NCBI GenBank assembly: GCA_023412215.1
Contig: JAEYNX010000020.1
Coordinates: 62,001-126,000 of the forward strand
DNA length: 64,000 nucleotides
Source of the DNA: Bacillota bacterium
GTDB taxonomy: Bacteria; Bacillota; Clostridia; Oscillospirales; Ruminococcaceae
Direction: 5' to 3'
Within the stretch, counting starts at the first letter, position 1. Each line of letters starts with the position of its first letter. The notes under the pieces are model-generated. The model did not search any database and had not been told where the DNA came from. It was given only the letters and a program-made list of their open reading frames with translations. A program made the translations under genes and the position numbers. This document shows positions 1 to 8,553 of the stretch, in pieces.

Positions 1-1
1 G

Positions 2-1231
2 GAAGAGCCGCTGCAGATGCTGGTTTCGTCCATCGACTACAACGAGTATGTGGGCAGGATCGCCATCGGGCGCATCGAGCGCGGCGTGCTTAAACAAAAC
101 ATGGAGGTAATGGTGGCCGACTACCACAACCTCAAAACACCCTACCGCTCCAAGATCGTTTCGCTTTACCAGATCGAGGGCTTAAAGCGCGAGCCGGTTA
201 CCGAGGCGAAAATCGGCGACATCGTCTGCCTTTCGGGCATCGAGGGCATCTCGATCGGCGACACCATCTGCGACCCCGCCAAGGTGGAGCCGCTGCCCTT
301 TGTCAAGATCTCCGAGCCCACCGTGGAGATGACTTTCTCGGTAAACGACAGCCCGTTCGCGGGGCGCGAGGGCAAGTTTGTCACCAGCCGCCACCTGCGC
401 GACCGCCTGTTTAAGGAACTTCTCAAGGACGTTTCGCTGCGCGTGGAGGAGACCGACTCCGCCGACAGCTTTAAGGTTTCGGGCCGCGGCGAGATGCATC
501 TTTCTATCCTCATCGAGACCATGCGCCGTGAGGGGTACGAGTTTCAGGTGAGTACCCCGCACGTGCTCTACCGGATGGTGGAGGGTGAGCTGTGCGAGCC
601 GATGGAAAAGCTCATTATCGACGTGCCGGAGGAGTCTCTCGGCTCGGTAATGGAGAAGATGGGCCTGCGCAAGGGCGAGCTGGTGCAGATGCACCCGCTA
701 GGCAGCCGTATGCGCGTGGAGTTTATCGTGCCCGCGCGCGGCCTGTTCGGCTACCGCAGCGAATTTATGACCGATACCCGCGGCGAGGGTGTGATGAACA
801 CCCTGTTTGACGGCTATTCCCCCTTTAAGGGCGAGATTCCCAAGCGCCTCACCGGCTCGCTGATTGCGTTTGAGTCGGGCGAGACGGTTACCTACGGCCT
901 ATACAACGCGCAGGACCGCGGCGCGCTGTTCGTCGGCCCGGGCGTGCCCGTTTACGAGGGCATGATCGTGGGGCAGTCGCCCAAGCAGGAGGATATCGTG
1001 GTAAACGTGTGCAAGCGCAAGCACATCACCAACATGCGCGCCTCCGGCAGCGACGACGCGCTGCGCCTAGTGCCCTGCAAGGTGTTAAGCCTTGAGGACG
1101 CGCTCGAGTTTATCGCCGAGGACGAGCTTTTGGAGGTAACCCCCAAAACCATCCGAATCCGCAAGCGCATTCTCGATAAAAACCTGCGCTTAAAGGCGGT
1201 TAACGCCAAGAAGCTGGCTTCGGAAGACTAA
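2..1231 (+). CDS. typA: TypA/BipA ribosome-associated GTPase, C-terminal two thirds (5' end outside window)
   Basis: The reading frame is open from the first bases, so the gene begins upstream; the N-terminal G domain is missing from the window. What is visible is the translation-factor-like part: a domain II beta barrel, then EF-G-like domains III and V (FKVSGRGEMHLSILIETMRR, around 480-530, is the typical domain III signature) and the TypA-specific C-terminal domain ending in basic residues. TypA binds the ribosome at the EF-G site and is linked to stress adaptation and ribosome assembly. It ends with TAA and is followed by a strong terminator. The family call is firm; the start cannot be seen. 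Confidence 0.95.
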   Translation, partial: EEPLQMLVSSIDYNEYVGRIAIGRIERGVLKQNMEVMVADYHNLKTPYRSKIVSLYQIEGLKREPVTEAKIGDIVCLSGIEGISIGDTICDPAKVEPLPFVKISEPTVEMTFSVNDSPFAGREGKFVTSRHLRDRLFKELLKDVSLRVEETDSADSFKVSGRGEMHLSILIETMRREGYEFQVSTPHVLYRMVEGELCEPMEKLIIDVPEESLGSVMEKMGLRKGELVQMHPLGSRMRVEFIVPARGLFGYRSEFMTDTRGEGVMNTLFDGYSPFKGEIPKRLTGSLIAFESGETVTYGLYNAQDRGALFVGPGVPVYEGMIVGQSPKQEDIVVNVCKRKHITNMRASGSDDALRLVPCKVLSLEDALEFIAEDELLEVTPKTIRIRKRILDKNLRLKAVNAKKLASED

Positions 1232-1248
1232 AAATAATATCGGACATA

Positions 1249-1280
1249 AAAAGAGGAACGGTTTGCGCCGTTCCTCTTTT
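1249..1280 (+). terminator. Intrinsic terminator of typA
   Basis: A perfect 13-bp stem (AAAAGAGGAACGG pairing with CCGTTCCTCTTTT) with a 6-nt loop, 18 bases after the typA stop. The 3' arm ends in a T run. Confidence 0.85.
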
Positions 1281-1397
1281 CGTATTCGCTTTTACGTTCC
1301 CTTTAATATATACTGGAAATTAAAACAGATTATTTTCGCCGTTTGGGTGTGACATTTTAGCGCTGTAAGCGTTTATTCATCAGAGAGGAGGCAGGGC

Positions 1398-1883
1398 ATG
1401 AACCGTGACGAACTGGAACAGCTTTACCGGCAATATTACAACGAGCTGTATCTGTACGCCTTCTCGATGTGCAAAAACCACGCTTTGGCGCAGGATATCG
1501 TAAGCGACACCTTCTTTAAGGCCCTGCTTTCGCTGAAAGACGGGCATACCGGCGTAAAGTACTGGCTGCTGTATGTGTGCAAAAACCTTGTGGCCGACCA
1601 CTTCAGGCGGCAAAAGCATCTGGCCCCCCTGCCGGAGGAGGATATACTCCCCGCGCGGGAAACCGACGTGGCAAAGCGCCTGATCGATAACGAGGAGCGG
1701 GCGCTGCTTTACAAGGCGCTGCTGAGGCTGCCGCAGGCCTACAAGGAGATGATCGTACTGTTTTACTTTTCAAACCTTTCGGTAAGCGAGATCGCGCGGC
1801 TCACGGGGCAGAGCGGCGGGGCGGTAAGAACCCTGCTCTACCGCGCGCGCAACCGGCTAAAGGAGTACTTAAAGGAGGAATAA
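1398..1883 (+). CDS. ECF-type RNA polymerase sigma factor
   Basis: 161 residues, the normal size for a compact sigma-70 family factor. Region 2 spans about residues 5-75 (helices around YYNELYLYAF and AQDIVSDTFFKALL, for core binding and -10 recognition). Region 4 spans about 105-155, with the helix-turn-helix LSVSEIARLTGQSGGAVRTL for the -35 element. The start is fixed by GAGGAGG six bases before the ATG. The stop is separated by two bases from the next gene, which encodes a membrane protein of the sigma-regulator type, so the pair is probably a sigma/anti-sigma operon responding to an envelope signal. The target regulon is not evident. The leader contains GTGACATTTTAGCGC and CGTTTAT, which may be an autoregulated ECF promoter, but this is weak. 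Confidence 0.92.
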   Translation: MNRDELEQLYRQYYNELYLYAFSMCKNHALAQDIVSDTFFKALLSLKDGHTGVKYWLLYVCKNLVADHFRRQKHLAPLPEEDILPARETDVAKRLIDNEERALLYKALLRLPQAYKEMIVLFYFSNLSVSEIARLTGQSGGAVRTLLYRARNRLKEYLKEE

Positions 1884-1885
1884 CG

Positions 1886-3034
1886 ATGGGGTTTAAAGAG
1901 CTGCTTACGCGATATAAAAACGGCGAGGCGACCGCGGAGGAGATTAAGGCGGTGGAGGAGGAGCTTGAAAAGAACGAGCTGATCAACGAATACCTCGCCG
2001 AGCATATTCTGGCGGGGCCGCCGCAGTTCCCCACGGCAGACGCCGAGGCCAAAAGGGTCAGGCGCGCGGTGAACCGCAGGCTCGTTTTTATCATCCTCTC
2101 GTCTGTGCTGCTGGTGGCGGCGCTCGCGCTGCTTGCGGTGTTTGTGGGGCTGCCGATGTACGACCGCGCGTTTTACGACCCCAACGAGGGCTACCAGAAT
2201 CAATTCGGCACCACGCAGTTTTTGGCGGATGTCTCGGCCTACACCGAGCTGCACTTTCCCGGGATGATTACGGGCAGCGCCAAGGCCGAGCCGCTCGGGA
2301 TGGGGGAATACGACATCACCATCCACCAGTGGAGCACCTTCGGCGGGAATGACGTCTTTTACCGCGACCGGATTGTGCGCGGCAAGGCGCAAAACGCGCT
2401 GTATGAGTTTTATCATTTCCCGGCAATCAACGTCTTCTACGATATCGGCGGCGCCAGCGAGAAGCAGGACGCCGAAAGCTACAGCTACTATGTAGAGGAG
2501 CTCAAAAGGCTGCCCGACACGGCGTGGGTCTCGGCCTATATCTCGTTTGAACAGGATATCGACATGCAGCAGTTCGCGGCGCTCAAGCAGCGGTATGTGG
2601 GCATCGGTTTTCGGTGGGTGGCGGTCCGGGTGACCGACGACCACTTCTTCGGCACGCAGATCGGCTTTGAGCCGACCGGTTCGGGCATCGTGATAGAGGA
2701 CCTCGTTCCGAAAGACAAATACCCTGCCTTTGAGCTGGCCGACTGCGAGCGCGGCCCGAACGGCTACAGCCCCGAGACGCTGGAGGCTCACTTTAAAACG
2801 CTGGTGCAGTACCTTGCCGACCGCGACGGGTTTGTAAGGGCGATGGGGGAAATCAACAACATCCGGCCGGGGGGCTACTACCGCGAGGTGCTCGACTATG
2901 TAAACCAAAAGGGCGTAAAAAGCTACGGCATGCTGGTGAACGGGCATGTGGGCGACATCTTGCAGCTTCTGGACGAGGACATCACCGGCAGCGTATTTGT
3001 GGATGATGTCAAGTTGTCGATGCTGGAAAAGTAG
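1886..3034 (+). CDS. Membrane-anchored anti-sigma factor, Sigma_reg N/C type
   Basis: 382 residues. The cytoplasmic N-terminus (about 1-60) is acidic and helical (GEATAEEIKAVEEELEKNE), as in anti-sigma N-terminal domains. One transmembrane segment follows at about 66-90 (VFIILSSVLLVAALALLAVF). The remaining 290 residues would be extracellular; their arrangement resembles the sigma-factor-regulator C-terminal family (Pfam Sigma_reg_N/Sigma_reg_C by recollection). It starts two bases after the sigma gene stop with AAGGAGG overlapping that stop, so translation is coupled. It is expected to hold the sigma factor at the membrane until a signal reaches the outer domain. It ends in TAG. The role is inferred from topology and pairing; the signal is unknown. 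Confidence 0.8.
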   Translation: MGFKELLTRYKNGEATAEEIKAVEEELEKNELINEYLAEHILAGPPQFPTADAEAKRVRRAVNRRLVFIILSSVLLVAALALLAVFVGLPMYDRAFYDPNEGYQNQFGTTQFLADVSAYTELHFPGMITGSAKAEPLGMGEYDITIHQWSTFGGNDVFYRDRIVRGKAQNALYEFYHFPAINVFYDIGGASEKQDAESYSYYVEELKRLPDTAWVSAYISFEQDIDMQQFAALKQRYVGIGFRWVAVRVTDDHFFGTQIGFEPTGSGIVIEDLVPKDKYPAFELADCERGPNGYSPETLEAHFKTLVQYLADRDGFVRAMGEINNIRPGGYYREVLDYVNQKGVKSYGMLVNGHVGDILQLLDEDITGSVFVDDVKLSMLEK

Positions 3035-3116
3035 ATAAGATGGGACATTGTGGATTATTAAGTCAGCACTTGCTTATAAATTGCGAGTGTACATTTTGCT
3101 GAGGTTACCGGGTATA

Positions 3117-4196
3117 TCATCTGCAACATTCCATAAGATAAGGCTTTGTAAATTCATTTGAGAAAGCTCCTGCAATTCGAGAAAGTGTTGTTAGTAAATC
3201 AATGTTATCATATTTCTTTTGGCTTTTTATTAACAGGTTCACATCTTCAGAGAAATCTAGCTTCTCCCCCTTTTTAATTGAATAAAGATAATTTGCAATG
3301 ATTTGTTTGCGTGAAGCATCGAGGTCAGATAAATTCCGCTTCTTTGTTAGATTCTTAAACGAAGTATACATGGAACGCAGACTTTCATAAAAAAAGAGAT
3401 TTCCTAGAGCTTTAGTGATATATTCTTTATAAGTTTCTTTATGGGGCAATTGCCCGATAAATAGTGTTGATTCATCAAATACCACAGACGTTTTATCTGA
3501 CCTTGTAGTTTTTATATTGGGCGACCATTTACCTATGGATACTAATCCAAGTTTACCTTTTAGGTTATCCAGATTGATACCGAAATTCTGGTAAACAAAC
3601 TCTTTAAGAATGTAGTTTGTAACAAATTCCTCTGATTCATTTTCATAATATGAATATATGGTATTAGGAATACGCCATGTCGATCGACGAATATCAGTTA
3701 AAAGATTATTGATGGTTTCAAATAATTCGTCAATAGAGTCAACAGGCGTAGCGTCATCTGGATATATTTCTGTTACCCAAAAGACTTTTATGTTATTAAA
3801 GTAGTGAATCTCAGTAAAAAAAGTATATACAAAATAATTGTCTACATTTGAAAGTCTGATAAAGGGATGTAGGATGGTAACATCTTTTATTACTGATTTT
3901 TCAAAGCCATATTTGCAGCCAAGTTGGATAGCCATAAAATAAGCGGAGATAGAGTCGCTTAGTTGATTGTATTTTAATTTAAAATCTTTAATTTCTTTAT
4001 CATAATTTAAATCTGCTTTTTGATTCTGCAAGAAATACACATCGTCTAAAGAGTACTTTTTTAGTAATTCCTCAATATTGATTTCTATTTTTCTGTTGCA
4101 ATCTTTTTTTGATAAAACATAAAGAATGTTATTTTGGCTGGCCTTTAATCTTCCGTTAATAATAAAACTAATATTGTAAAATCCCCCGTTAATCAC
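3117..4196 (-). CDS. Uncharacterised AT-rich orphan protein
   Basis: 359 residues, not recognised. The start is GTG, supported by AAGGGGTGG six bases upstream. The protein is soluble-looking, rich in Lys, Asn, Ile, Tyr and Phe, with no signal peptide or membrane segment. The C-terminal third (about 265-359) is helical and charged. Phrases such as SIGKWSPNIKTTRSDKTSVV and VFWVTEIYPDDATPVDSIDE give no family I can name. Base composition is far more AT-rich than typA, the sigma genes or ychF on either side, which suggests horizontal acquisition. It stands alone between the plus-strand sigma operon and the ychF terminator. An association with a defence or phage-derived function is possible, but nothing in the sequence shows it. 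Confidence 0.75.
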   Translation of the reverse strand: MINGGFYNISFIINGRLKASQNNILYVLSKKDCNRKIEINIEELLKKYSLDDVYFLQNQKADLNYDKEIKDFKLKYNQLSDSISAYFMAIQLGCKYGFEKSVIKDVTILHPFIRLSNVDNYFVYTFFTEIHYFNNIKVFWVTEIYPDDATPVDSIDELFETINNLLTDIRRSTWRIPNTIYSYYENESEEFVTNYILKEFVYQNFGINLDNLKGKLGLVSIGKWSPNIKTTRSDKTSVVFDESTLFIGQLPHKETYKEYITKALGNLFFYESLRSMYTSFKNLTKKRNLSDLDASRKQIIANYLYSIKKGEKLDFSEDVNLLIKSQKKYDNIDLLTTLSRIAGAFSNEFTKPYLMECCR

Positions 4197-4272
4197 TTGA
4201 ATCCACCCCTTAACATAATATTACTTCCCTTATAACCATTATAATACTGTTTTACTGTAAATAAAAGTATTA

Positions 4273-4316
4273 ATATCACAAGAGGGTGAGCATCTCCGCT
4301 CACCCTCTTGTGATAT
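4273..4316 (-). terminator. Terminator of ychF
   Basis: A perfect 19-bp inverted repeat (ATATCACAAGAGGGTGAGC and its complement) with a 6-nt loop, 14 bases past the ychF stop. The downstream tract on the minus strand is only moderately T-rich. Confidence 0.8.
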
Positions 4317-4329
4317 ATCCGTTTATAAA

Positions 4330-5424
4330 TTATACATTAAACCTGAACAGCACCACGTCGCCGTCCTGCATGACGTAGTCCTTGCCCTCGAGGCGCACCA
4401 GGCCCTTTTCCTTGGCAGCGGTCATGCCGCCGTTGGAGACAAGGTCGTCAAACGACACCACCTCGGCGCGGATAAAGCCGCGCTCAAAGTCGGAGTGTAT
4501 CTTGCCCGCGGCCTGCGGCGCCTTGGTGCCCCTTTTAATCGTCCACGCCCTTACCTCCTGCTTGCCGGCTGTGAGGTAGGAGATCAGCCCCAAAAGGGTG
4601 TAGCACTCGCGGATGAGGCGGTCAAGGCCCGACTCGGTAAGCCCCAGCTCCGAAAGGAACATCGCCTTGTCCTCAGCACTCATGTCGGCAATGTCGGCCT
4701 CTATCTTGGCGCAGATGGGCAGCACGCCCGCGCCCTCCTCCTTCGCGATGGCGCACACCTCGGCATAGAAGGGGTTTGCGTCGATATTGTTGGCAAAGTC
4801 GTCCTCCGAAAGGTTGGCGGCGTAGATGATGGGCATCGCCGAGAGCAGCGGGATGGCGGCGAGCAGCTCGGCCTCCTCCTTGCTGCACTGGAAGGCGCGG
4901 GCGGGCTTGCCCTCCTCCATAAACGCGGTCAGGCGGGTTAAAAAGTCTACCTCGGAAACGTATTTCTTGTCGGCCTTCGCGGCCTTCTGCGCCTTGTCCA
5001 CCCGGCGGGCGAGCATCTCCAGGTCGGCGAACACCAGCTCAAGGCTGATGGTTTCGATGTCCTTGCGCGGGCCGATCGCGCCGTCTACGTGGATGATGTT
5101 GTCGTCCTCAAAGCAGCGCACCACGTGCACGATGGCGTCGCACTCGCGGATATTCGCCAAAAACTTGTTGCCCAGGCCCTCGCCCTTGGAGGCGCCCCTC
5201 ACCAGCCCCGCGATATCCACAAACTCTACCACGGCGGGGGTGTATTTGTCGGGCTCGTACATCCCGGCAAGCACGTCAAGGCGCTTATCGGGCACCGCCA
5301 CCACGCCCACGTTCGGCTCGATGGTGCAGAACGGGTAGTTGGCGCTCTCGGCCCCTGCGTTGGTGATGGCGTTAAACAGCGTGCTTTTGCCCACGTTGGG
5401 CAGGCCGACAATTCCCAGCTTCAT
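4330..5424 (-). CDS. ychF: YchF/OLA1-family ATPase
   Basis: 364 residues, full length for the family. G1 loop GLPNVGKS is at residues 7-14; switch and G3 are seen in VEFVDIAGLVRGASKGEGLG near 65-85; the variant NxxE motif (NLSEDD), which gives OLA1-type proteins ATP over GTP preference, lies near residue 204. A helical coiled-coil insertion is at about 130-185. The C-terminal TGS domain ends in VMQDGDVVLFRFNV. YchF binds ribosomes and is linked to the oxidative-stress response. The ATG is used; it is transcribed alone with its own terminator. Confidence 0.97.
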   Translation of the reverse strand: MKLGIVGLPNVGKSTLFNAITNAGAESANYPFCTIEPNVGVVAVPDKRLDVLAGMYEPDKYTPAVVEFVDIAGLVRGASKGEGLGNKFLANIRECDAIVHVVRCFEDDNIIHVDGAIGPRKDIETISLELVFADLEMLARRVDKAQKAAKADKKYVSEVDFLTRLTAFMEEGKPARAFQCSKEEAELLAAIPLLSAMPIIYAANLSEDDFANNIDANPFYAEVCAIAKEEGAGVLPICAKIEADIADMSAEDKAMFLSELGLTESGLDRLIRECYTLLGLISYLTAGKQEVRAWTIKRGTKAPQAAGKIHSDFERGFIRAEVVSFDDLVSNGGMTAAKEKGLVRLEGKDYVMQDGDVVLFRFNV

Positions 5425-5678
5425 ATCGTAAAAACCTCAATTCCGTAACATTTACTAGTCTATTATACCTCAAAAAGCGGATAAAGCAAGGCATTCGTCA
5501 GGGGGATAATCCTGTACGCCCTGGACGATATCGATACGCTGTTTGAGGTTGTTTTTTTGTCCCTTCTTTCTTTTTTTGTTTTTGTTGTATAATAATTACG
5601 GCGGCAACATACGTTGCCGCCGCCCTTAGCTATAACCTTATAGCAGAAAACGTGCGAACCCCTGACGGGAAATACAAT
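5425..5678. other. Intergenic region with a small GC-rich hairpin
   Basis: No gene seen. GGCGGCAAC-ATAC-GTTGCCGCC at 5600-5621 is a perfect 9-bp hairpin about 60 bases beyond the stop of the minus-strand gene at 5679. It lacks a convincing T tract on either strand, so it is only a possible terminator. A T-rich stretch lies at 5549-5590. Confidence 0.5.
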
Positions 5679-6530
5679 CTACTCGAGCGGTTTGCCGGAC
5701 GGTAAAGCCGCGTTGATGGTGTCAATTTGCCTTCTGTAGTATTCGACCATTCTCAAGCAGTCTTTCATTTTTAAATTGCCGGTGTTTTCATACACAAATT
5801 TCCCCTGTGTCTTCAGGTACTCTTTCATCATATCATGCAGCCCTTCCGAGCGGTATGTAACCGATTGAATGGTTTCCTTGGCCTTTTCAATAAAGTTTTC
5901 TTCCGTTCTGTCCATCTTATTGCTCAAAAAGCTGTTGTCTCCGTCAACATTTAAAAATGGCGACGATATTCCCGTTGCCGCTTCAAACATGCGGGCCGCT
6001 CCATTGAAAACTGCCTTAAATACACTGTTTAGTGGGTTATCCTCTGGGAATACCATCCGGTCAATCGTCCCCTGTACTTTAGAAAGAGCAGACATAACGT
6101 CACCCTTGCTTACCAACGTTCCGTTCTCGACCAGTGCGAATGCATACTTGCCTTCGGTTATGCGGATATCTCCGTCCATATTCAGTAGCTCAGTATAATA
6201 CGCCTTCTCGGCTTTCAAGTCGGTAAATGCCTTTATGTCATTTTCTTCGTGACTAACCGTCATGTAGCATATTTTCTGCATCTGTTCGTATTGATATACC
6301 GCAACATCGAATTTCTCTTTATCGGACATCCTTTCGATGCTTCTCAACAAGTCCACATTGCTGCTTCTAAAGCGTTCCGAAAGGTTTTCGACGACTTTTT
6401 TAAGAGTGGTATAATCGGATTTATTGTTACACACCAGGCTGAAGCCGCCGTTACCCGCTGAAAAATTGTTTTTGTAAAACTGCTGTAGCAGGTTCGGCTT
6501 CGTCATCACCGCATTTGCTGTTAATCTCAT
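5679..6530 (-). CDS. Uncharacterised helical protein, AT-rich island
   Basis: 283 residues from the ATG at 6530, chosen because GGGGTGGT lies about five bases before it; an in-frame ATG eight codons upstream lacks such a site. No signal peptide or membrane span. The N-terminus (MRLTANAVMTKPNLLQQFYK) is followed by a mostly alpha-helical, charged body with several predicted long helices (about 40-110 and 215-275). I do not recognise the family. Directly upstream (two bases before the start) ends a decayed reading frame on the same strand, so this was probably the second gene of a small operon. Codon use is more AT-rich than the flanking core genes. Confidence 0.72.
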   Translation of the reverse strand: MRLTANAVMTKPNLLQQFYKNNFSAGNGGFSLVCNNKSDYTTLKKVVENLSERFRSSNVDLLRSIERMSDKEKFDVAVYQYEQMQKICYMTVSHEENDIKAFTDLKAEKAYYTELLNMDGDIRITEGKYAFALVENGTLVSKGDVMSALSKVQGTIDRMVFPEDNPLNSVFKAVFNGAARMFEAATGISSPFLNVDGDNSFLSNKMDRTEENFIEKAKETIQSVTYRSEGLHDMMKEYLKTQGKFVYENTGNLKMKDCLRMVEYYRRQIDTINAALPSGKPLE

Positions 6531-6532
6531 TG

Positions 6533-6792
6533 TTACCACCCCATTTCGATCCATTGATAAGTACTTGAGCCTTGAGGCACATCATAATACCATCTATTTC
6601 CTAACACTTTCAACCAAATAGATCCTGCCGTTGCGACAACTGGATACGATATTTCTTGCTGTGCTGAATTACTATATACATAGATGAGTCGGTACATGTA
6701 TAGGTGAAATATCCGTATAAATCAGTCAAAAACATCTGCTTGAAGCTGCTAATAGTCCTCATTGATTTTTCATTGGCTAATTTAATAGAATT
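6533..6792 (-). pseudogene. Frameshifted remnant of a beta-rich protein upstream of the 5679-6530 gene
   Basis: On the minus strand one frame is open from about 6792 and reads sensibly through MRTISSFKQMFLTDLYGYFT and TYTCTDSS to about 6685. A second frame then carries on with YSNSAQQEISYPVV, IWLKVLGNRWYYDVPQ and STYQWIEMGW before a TAA at 6533-6535. Together they read as one protein C-terminus broken by a frameshift near 6685. No good ribosome site is visible at the 5' end, so the N-terminus is probably lost too. The stop overlaps the ribosome site of the next gene. The family is not recognised. Confidence 0.55.
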
Positions 6793-7186
6793 TTATCATA
6801 TTTAGTTAATGTTGTAAATATATATGTTAAACTATGTAATTGTATGGGGGTAACTTTATGAATCCAAGTACAGAAATCGTTTCATTTTTTCAGTATAAAT
6901 ATAACATGATTCTATATCGTTTAAAAATATAGTAAGATAGCTTTTGATGATACAAGCATCTTAAAGCAAAAAAATCCATGAAACATTTATAAATTATTAA
7001 CCACTGGCCGATATTATCAAATATAATGAAGATAAGGCTTGTATTACCGTGTAAGGGCTTAAAAAGGGGAATGCGAAAGGGCTTAAACGGCCTTCGGGGC
7101 TTGCGCTTTTTGGTAAAAGGCCGATGTTTAGGATGAACCAATACCGCGCAACCTCCGTTTTCCGTAAGAAAGGAATGGTCAACAAC
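6793..7186. other. AT-rich intergenic region, leader of the response-regulator gene
   Basis: About 390 bases without a firm gene. A 24-codon ORF with a GGGGG ribosome site (6858-6932) is the only plus-strand candidate. A TATAAT at 7022-7027 without a clear -35 lies downstream of the shared box at 6994-7014 and may be the promoter of the regulator gene. Confidence 0.5.
6994..7014 (+). promoter_or_regulatory. 21-base box shared with the htrA upstream region
   Basis: TTATTAACCACTGGCCGATA(T) here matches 18 of 21 bases of 10242-10262 upstream of htrA. It lies upstream of a TATAAT that has no good -35 element, the arrangement expected of an activator-dependent promoter. The regulator encoded next door is the obvious candidate to bind it; this is inference. 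Confidence 0.45.
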
Positions 7187-7879
7187 ATGTCACAGGGCAA
7201 GATTTTAGTAGTGGACGACGACAAAAACATCTGCGAACTGCTGCGGCTCTACCTTGAAAAGGAGGGCTTCACGCCGGTAATCGCAAACGACGGCGAGGCG
7301 GCGCTCACGAAGTATGACGTGGAAAAGCCCGACCTGCTCCTCCTCGATATCATGATGCCCAAGCTCGACGGCTGGCAGGTGTGCAGAGAGATCCGCAAAA
7401 AGTCGGACGTGCCCATCATCATGCTCACCGCCAAGGGCGAGACCTTCGACAAGGTGCTGGGGCTGGAGCTTGGCGCCGACGACTATGTGGTAAAGCCGTT
7501 TGACTCCAAAGAGATTGTCGCGCGCATCAAGGCCGTGCTGCGCCGCGTGGGCGGGCAGCAGAGCGAGCAGGCCGTGAAAGAGGTGCGCTTTGATAAGCTG
7601 GTTGTAAACATGACCAAGTACGAGCTGCGCGTAAACGGCGCGCAGATAGACACCCCGCCCAAGGAGCTGGAGCTTTTATACCACCTTGCCAGCAACCCCA
7701 ACCGCGTGTATACGCGCGACCAGCTGCTGGACGAGGTGTGGGGCTTTGAATATTACGGCGACTCCCGCACCGTAGACGTGCATGTCAAGCGCCTGCGCGA
7801 AAAGCTGGAGGGCGTCTCGGAGCAGTGGACCCTCAAAACCGTGTGGGGTGTTGGCTACAAATTCGAGGTGAAGGAATAA
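7187..7879 (+). CDS. OmpR/PhoB-family response regulator
   Basis: 230 residues from the ATG at 7187. Two ATGs are possible; the earlier one (7175) directly abuts the AAGAAAGGA ribosome site, the later one sits 12 bases from it, a long spacing seen elsewhere in this window. Receiver domain at about 1-120: acidic pocket VVDDDKN, phospho-acceptor Asp54 in LLLLDIMMPKLDGW, then LTAKGE and VVKPFDS. Winged-helix DNA-binding domain at about 130-230 (YTRDQLLDEVWGFEYYGDSR, TVDVHVKRLREKL). It is followed, after a repeat block, by a cognate-looking kinase and by htrA, so it probably controls envelope protein quality, as in CssRS-type systems. Confidence 0.95.
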   Translation: MSQGKILVVDDDKNICELLRLYLEKEGFTPVIANDGEAALTKYDVEKPDLLLLDIMMPKLDGWQVCREIRKKSDVPIIMLTAKGETFDKVLGLELGADDYVVKPFDSKEIVARIKAVLRRVGGQQSEQAVKEVRFDKLVVNMTKYELRVNGAQIDTPPKELELLYHLASNPNRVYTRDQLLDEVWGFEYYGDSRTVDVHVKRLREKLEGVSEQWTLKTVWGVGYKFEVKE

Positions 7880-7900
7880 CTGCTTGCGGTTGTTCCCCCC

Positions 7901-8318
7901 CGACGTCCTGTGAATTCTTTGAACGCCCACGGGTGGTTGTAGGGGCGGCGTTTTGCCGCCCACATGTCAACCGCACATCCCTGTAGGGGAGGACATTGTG
8001 CTCCCGCGGTCTAACCCGAGGCCTGAATAGAATCCGCGGGCGAACACAGTTCGCCCCTACAACCCTGCACCTACACTGTGGCCCGTTGCGTAGGGGACGG
8101 CGTCCCCGACGTCCCGTGGATTCTTTGAACGCCTACGGGTGGTTGTAGAGGCGGCGTTTTGCCGCCCACATGTCAACCGCACATCCCTGTAGGAGAGGAC
8201 ATTGTGCTCCCGCGGTCTAACCCGAGGCCTGAATAGAATCCGCGGGCGAACACAGTTCGCCCCTACAACCCTGCACCTACACTGTGGCCCGTGGCCTAGG
8301 GGACGGCGTCCTCGACGT
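7901..8318. repeat. Two tandem copies of a 206-bp unit built from TGTAGGGG palindromes
   Basis: The unit starting at CGACGTCC (7901) recurs at 8107 and begins a third time at 8313, a period of 206 bases with few mismatches. Each unit contains four short palindromes: TGTAGGGGCGGC...GCCGCCCACA; TGTAGGGGAG...CTCCCGCGG; an inverted CCGCGGGCGAAC...GTTCGCCCCTACA; and TAGGGGACG..CGTCCCC. The alternating orientation resembles a mosaic of REP elements. It sits between the response-regulator and kinase genes with no coding signal. Confidence 0.85.
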
Positions 8319-8553
8319 CCTGTGGCAGATTACCATGTTTCCGTGTACAAGCAGGCACTTAAGGGCGCCCTCGTCTCCGCGCGAATACCCGGATGGCATC
8401 TCGGGCGGGTACACAACCTTCCCATTTACATGGATTTTTGTAATTTTCCCCGAAAAGGGGTTTTCGCCGCCCGCAGGCGGCTTTGATATTTTTCCATAGC
8501 GGTTTACGGCTTTTTAAAAAAAGCATAAACCCAAGAAAGGACAGGGTTCTTAC

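Noticed and set aside
1838..2947. 369-codon open frame antisense to the sigma/anti-sigma genes
   Set aside because: Shadow frame; the plus-strand genes have coupled ribosome sites and recognisable domains.
6858..6932. 24-codon ORF with GGGGG ribosome site
   Set aside because: Too short and without recognisable character; kept only as a note in the intergenic entry.
7901..8318. CRISPR array
   Set aside because: The 206-bp units are tandem mosaics of palindromes without unique spacers, and there are no cas genes.
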